Below are positions 4,952 to 5,736 of a stretch of DNA of 5,736 bases, piece by piece. This stretch comes from Acidimicrobiia bacterium. GTDB taxonomy: Bacteria > Actinomycetota > Acidimicrobiia > Spongiisociales > ZC4RG35. Both the position numbers and the translations under genes were made by a program. The stretch spans positions 1 to 5,736 of the forward strand of contig JAICND010000114.1 in assembly GCA_025929005.1 (NCBI GenBank), in the 5' to 3' direction. The notes beneath the pieces were generated by a model. It made no database searches and was not told the DNA's origin. It saw only the letters and a list, made by a program, of their open reading frames with translations. The stretch's first letter is position 1, and each line of letters begins with the position of its first letter.

Positions 4952-4959
4952 CTCCTCCT
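4952..4959 (-). promoter_or_regulatory. Ribosome binding site AGGAGGAG that sets the globin start
   Basis: A strong Shine-Dalgarno sequence 5 nt before ATG 4946. It decides in favour of MAEKSLYERL rather than the longer frame from 5000, inside which it would be coding. A small dyad TCGTC-N4-GACGA (4961-4974) lies just upstream of it. Confidence 0.8.
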
Positions 4960-5061
4960 ATCGTCACTCGACGATTCCTGTTAATACGATTACGCAGCAA
5001 GAGGAAGCCCGGTTCATGCCTTCTGAGAGTTCCTCGCTGACACTGCCCACCGTGAAGGGCG

Positions 5062-5721
5062 CTAACGGAGTCCGCCTACAAGGCCTGGGAGTTCGGCGAC
5101 GGACCGGATCCGGTCCTGATAATGGTCATGGAGATCAAGGGGATCGATCAGGATGGCGCGGGCCAGTCCGGCCGTGGTCGCTCCTCCCACATCGTGGAAG
5201 ATCGAGTCACCTACGTACCACGTCCGGGATGGAGCGACCCTCATCCGCTCCAAGGCCAGACGAAATATGGTCGGGTCGGGTTTGGAGACCCCCAGGTCGT
5301 GACTGTCCAGCACCATCTCAAACAGCCCATCGAAGCCAGCCCGGGACAGGGACTCGGTGACCGAGCCGTCCGAATTGGACAGCACCGCCGTTCTGATGCC
5401 CGCCTTGGAGAGCGCTCCCACCGCCTGGATCGTGCCGGATATCGCCTGGTGCCAGAGCCCATAGCCATTGTTGATCCGGTCCCCGGCGCTCTCTGGATCA
5501 GGAACCCCCAGAGCCGTGAAGTAGTGCAGCTGCCACCAGGCCCAGCCGTCATCCACGCCCGTCAAACGTCGCCGGGCGTACGCATGCATCGATCGGTAAT
5601 GGGCCTCGAAGGCCCGGTCGGGATCGATCGGAAAGCCCAGTTGTTCGCCGATGGCGGCAGCGCTCTGGAGAACCAGGGTGCCGCCGGCGTCAAACAGGAT
5701 CACCTCCGGGTCAGTCTCCAT
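5062..5721 (-). CDS. HAD-superfamily hydrolase (phosphatase-like)
   Basis: A 219-residue cytosolic HAD protein with all four motifs. Motif I is ILFDAGGTL with nucleophile Asp11; the usual second Asp is replaced by Gly13, as is common in the DAGGTL subgroup. Motif II is AVLSNSDG with Ser115, motif III is the Lys147 of SKPDP, and motif IV is YVGDSIFHDVGGA with Asp172 and Asp177. Residues about 18-100 form a helical C1-type cap including the aromatic-rich WAWWQLHYF. With Gly in place of the general acid/base Asp, phosphotransfer chemistry may be weak, but such members are often active hydrolases; the substrate cannot be told from sequence. The ATG at 5721 follows a poor SD (GAGGT about 10 nt upstream). 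It is 115 nt upstream of the globin gene on the same strand, with no clear terminator between. Confidence 0.9.
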   Translation of the reverse strand: METDPEVILFDAGGTLVLQSAAAIGEQLGFPIDPDRAFEAHYRSMHAYARRRLTGVDDGWAWWQLHYFTALGVPDPESAGDRINNGYGLWHQAISGTIQAVGALSKAGIRTAVLSNSDGSVTESLSRAGFDGLFEMVLDSHDLGVSKPDPTIFRLALERMRVAPSRTWYVGDSIFHDVGGATTAGLARAILIDPLDLHDHYQDRIRSVAELPGLVGGLR

Positions 5722-5736
5722 AACCCACCGACCTCA

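Noticed and set aside
4947..5000. Longer globin start at 5000 giving an 18-residue basic extension
   Set aside because: The strong RBS at 4952-4959 would be inside the coding region, and the family begins at MAEKSLYERL.
1..5736. CRISPR arrays, insertion sequences, tRNA or rRNA genes, toxin-antitoxin pairs
   Set aside because: No spaced direct repeats, transposase frames, tRNA cloverleaf or rRNA motifs were seen on either strand.

Overview
The window is GC-rich bacterial DNA, most likely from an actinobacterium; a deep-branching Acidimicrobiia-like lineage is an inference, not proven. The grounds are GC-rich codon use, the rplM-rpsI-glmM gene order, a GAF-ANTAR regulator beside a STAS protein, and a truncated globin. 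All intact genes lie on the minus strand. The only plus-strand gene is a frameshifted NIPSNAP-family remnant.

Right to left along the minus strand, positions 5721-3138 hold an accessory or signalling cluster. It contains a HAD-superfamily hydrolase, a group-1-like truncated globin (start corrected to 4946), a GAF-ANTAR RNA-binding antiterminator, a STAS anti-sigma-antagonist-like protein without the usual phosphorylatable serine, and a 28-residue single-helix membrane protein too short for normal gene callers. A stretch at 3043-3137 separates this from the plus-strand NIPSNAP pseudogene (2757-3042).

The divergent intergenic region 2545-2756 holds a good sigma-A-type promoter for the ribosomal operon, a leader hairpin in front of rplM, and two inverted repeats built from CTGAC/GTCAG half-sites.

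From 2544 leftward runs a compact housekeeping operon: rplM (L13), rpsI (S9, start overlapping the rplM stop by one base), glmM (phosphoglucosamine mutase), and the first 25 codons of glmS (glucosamine-6-phosphate synthase), which leaves the window at position 1.

The main discovery is in the 247-bp gap between glmM and glmS, which contains a complete glmS ribozyme on the minus strand (134-276). The cleavage site, P1, P2, P2.2, P3, P4, a GNRA-capped P4.1 and a perfectly paired P3.1 pseudoknot can all be traced. GlcN6P, made by GlmS and consumed by GlmM, would trigger cleavage between the two cistrons. This would shut off glmS while leaving the upstream rplM-rpsI-glmM message. The ribozyme class is best known from Firmicutes, so its presence here in a ribosomal-protein operon is notable.
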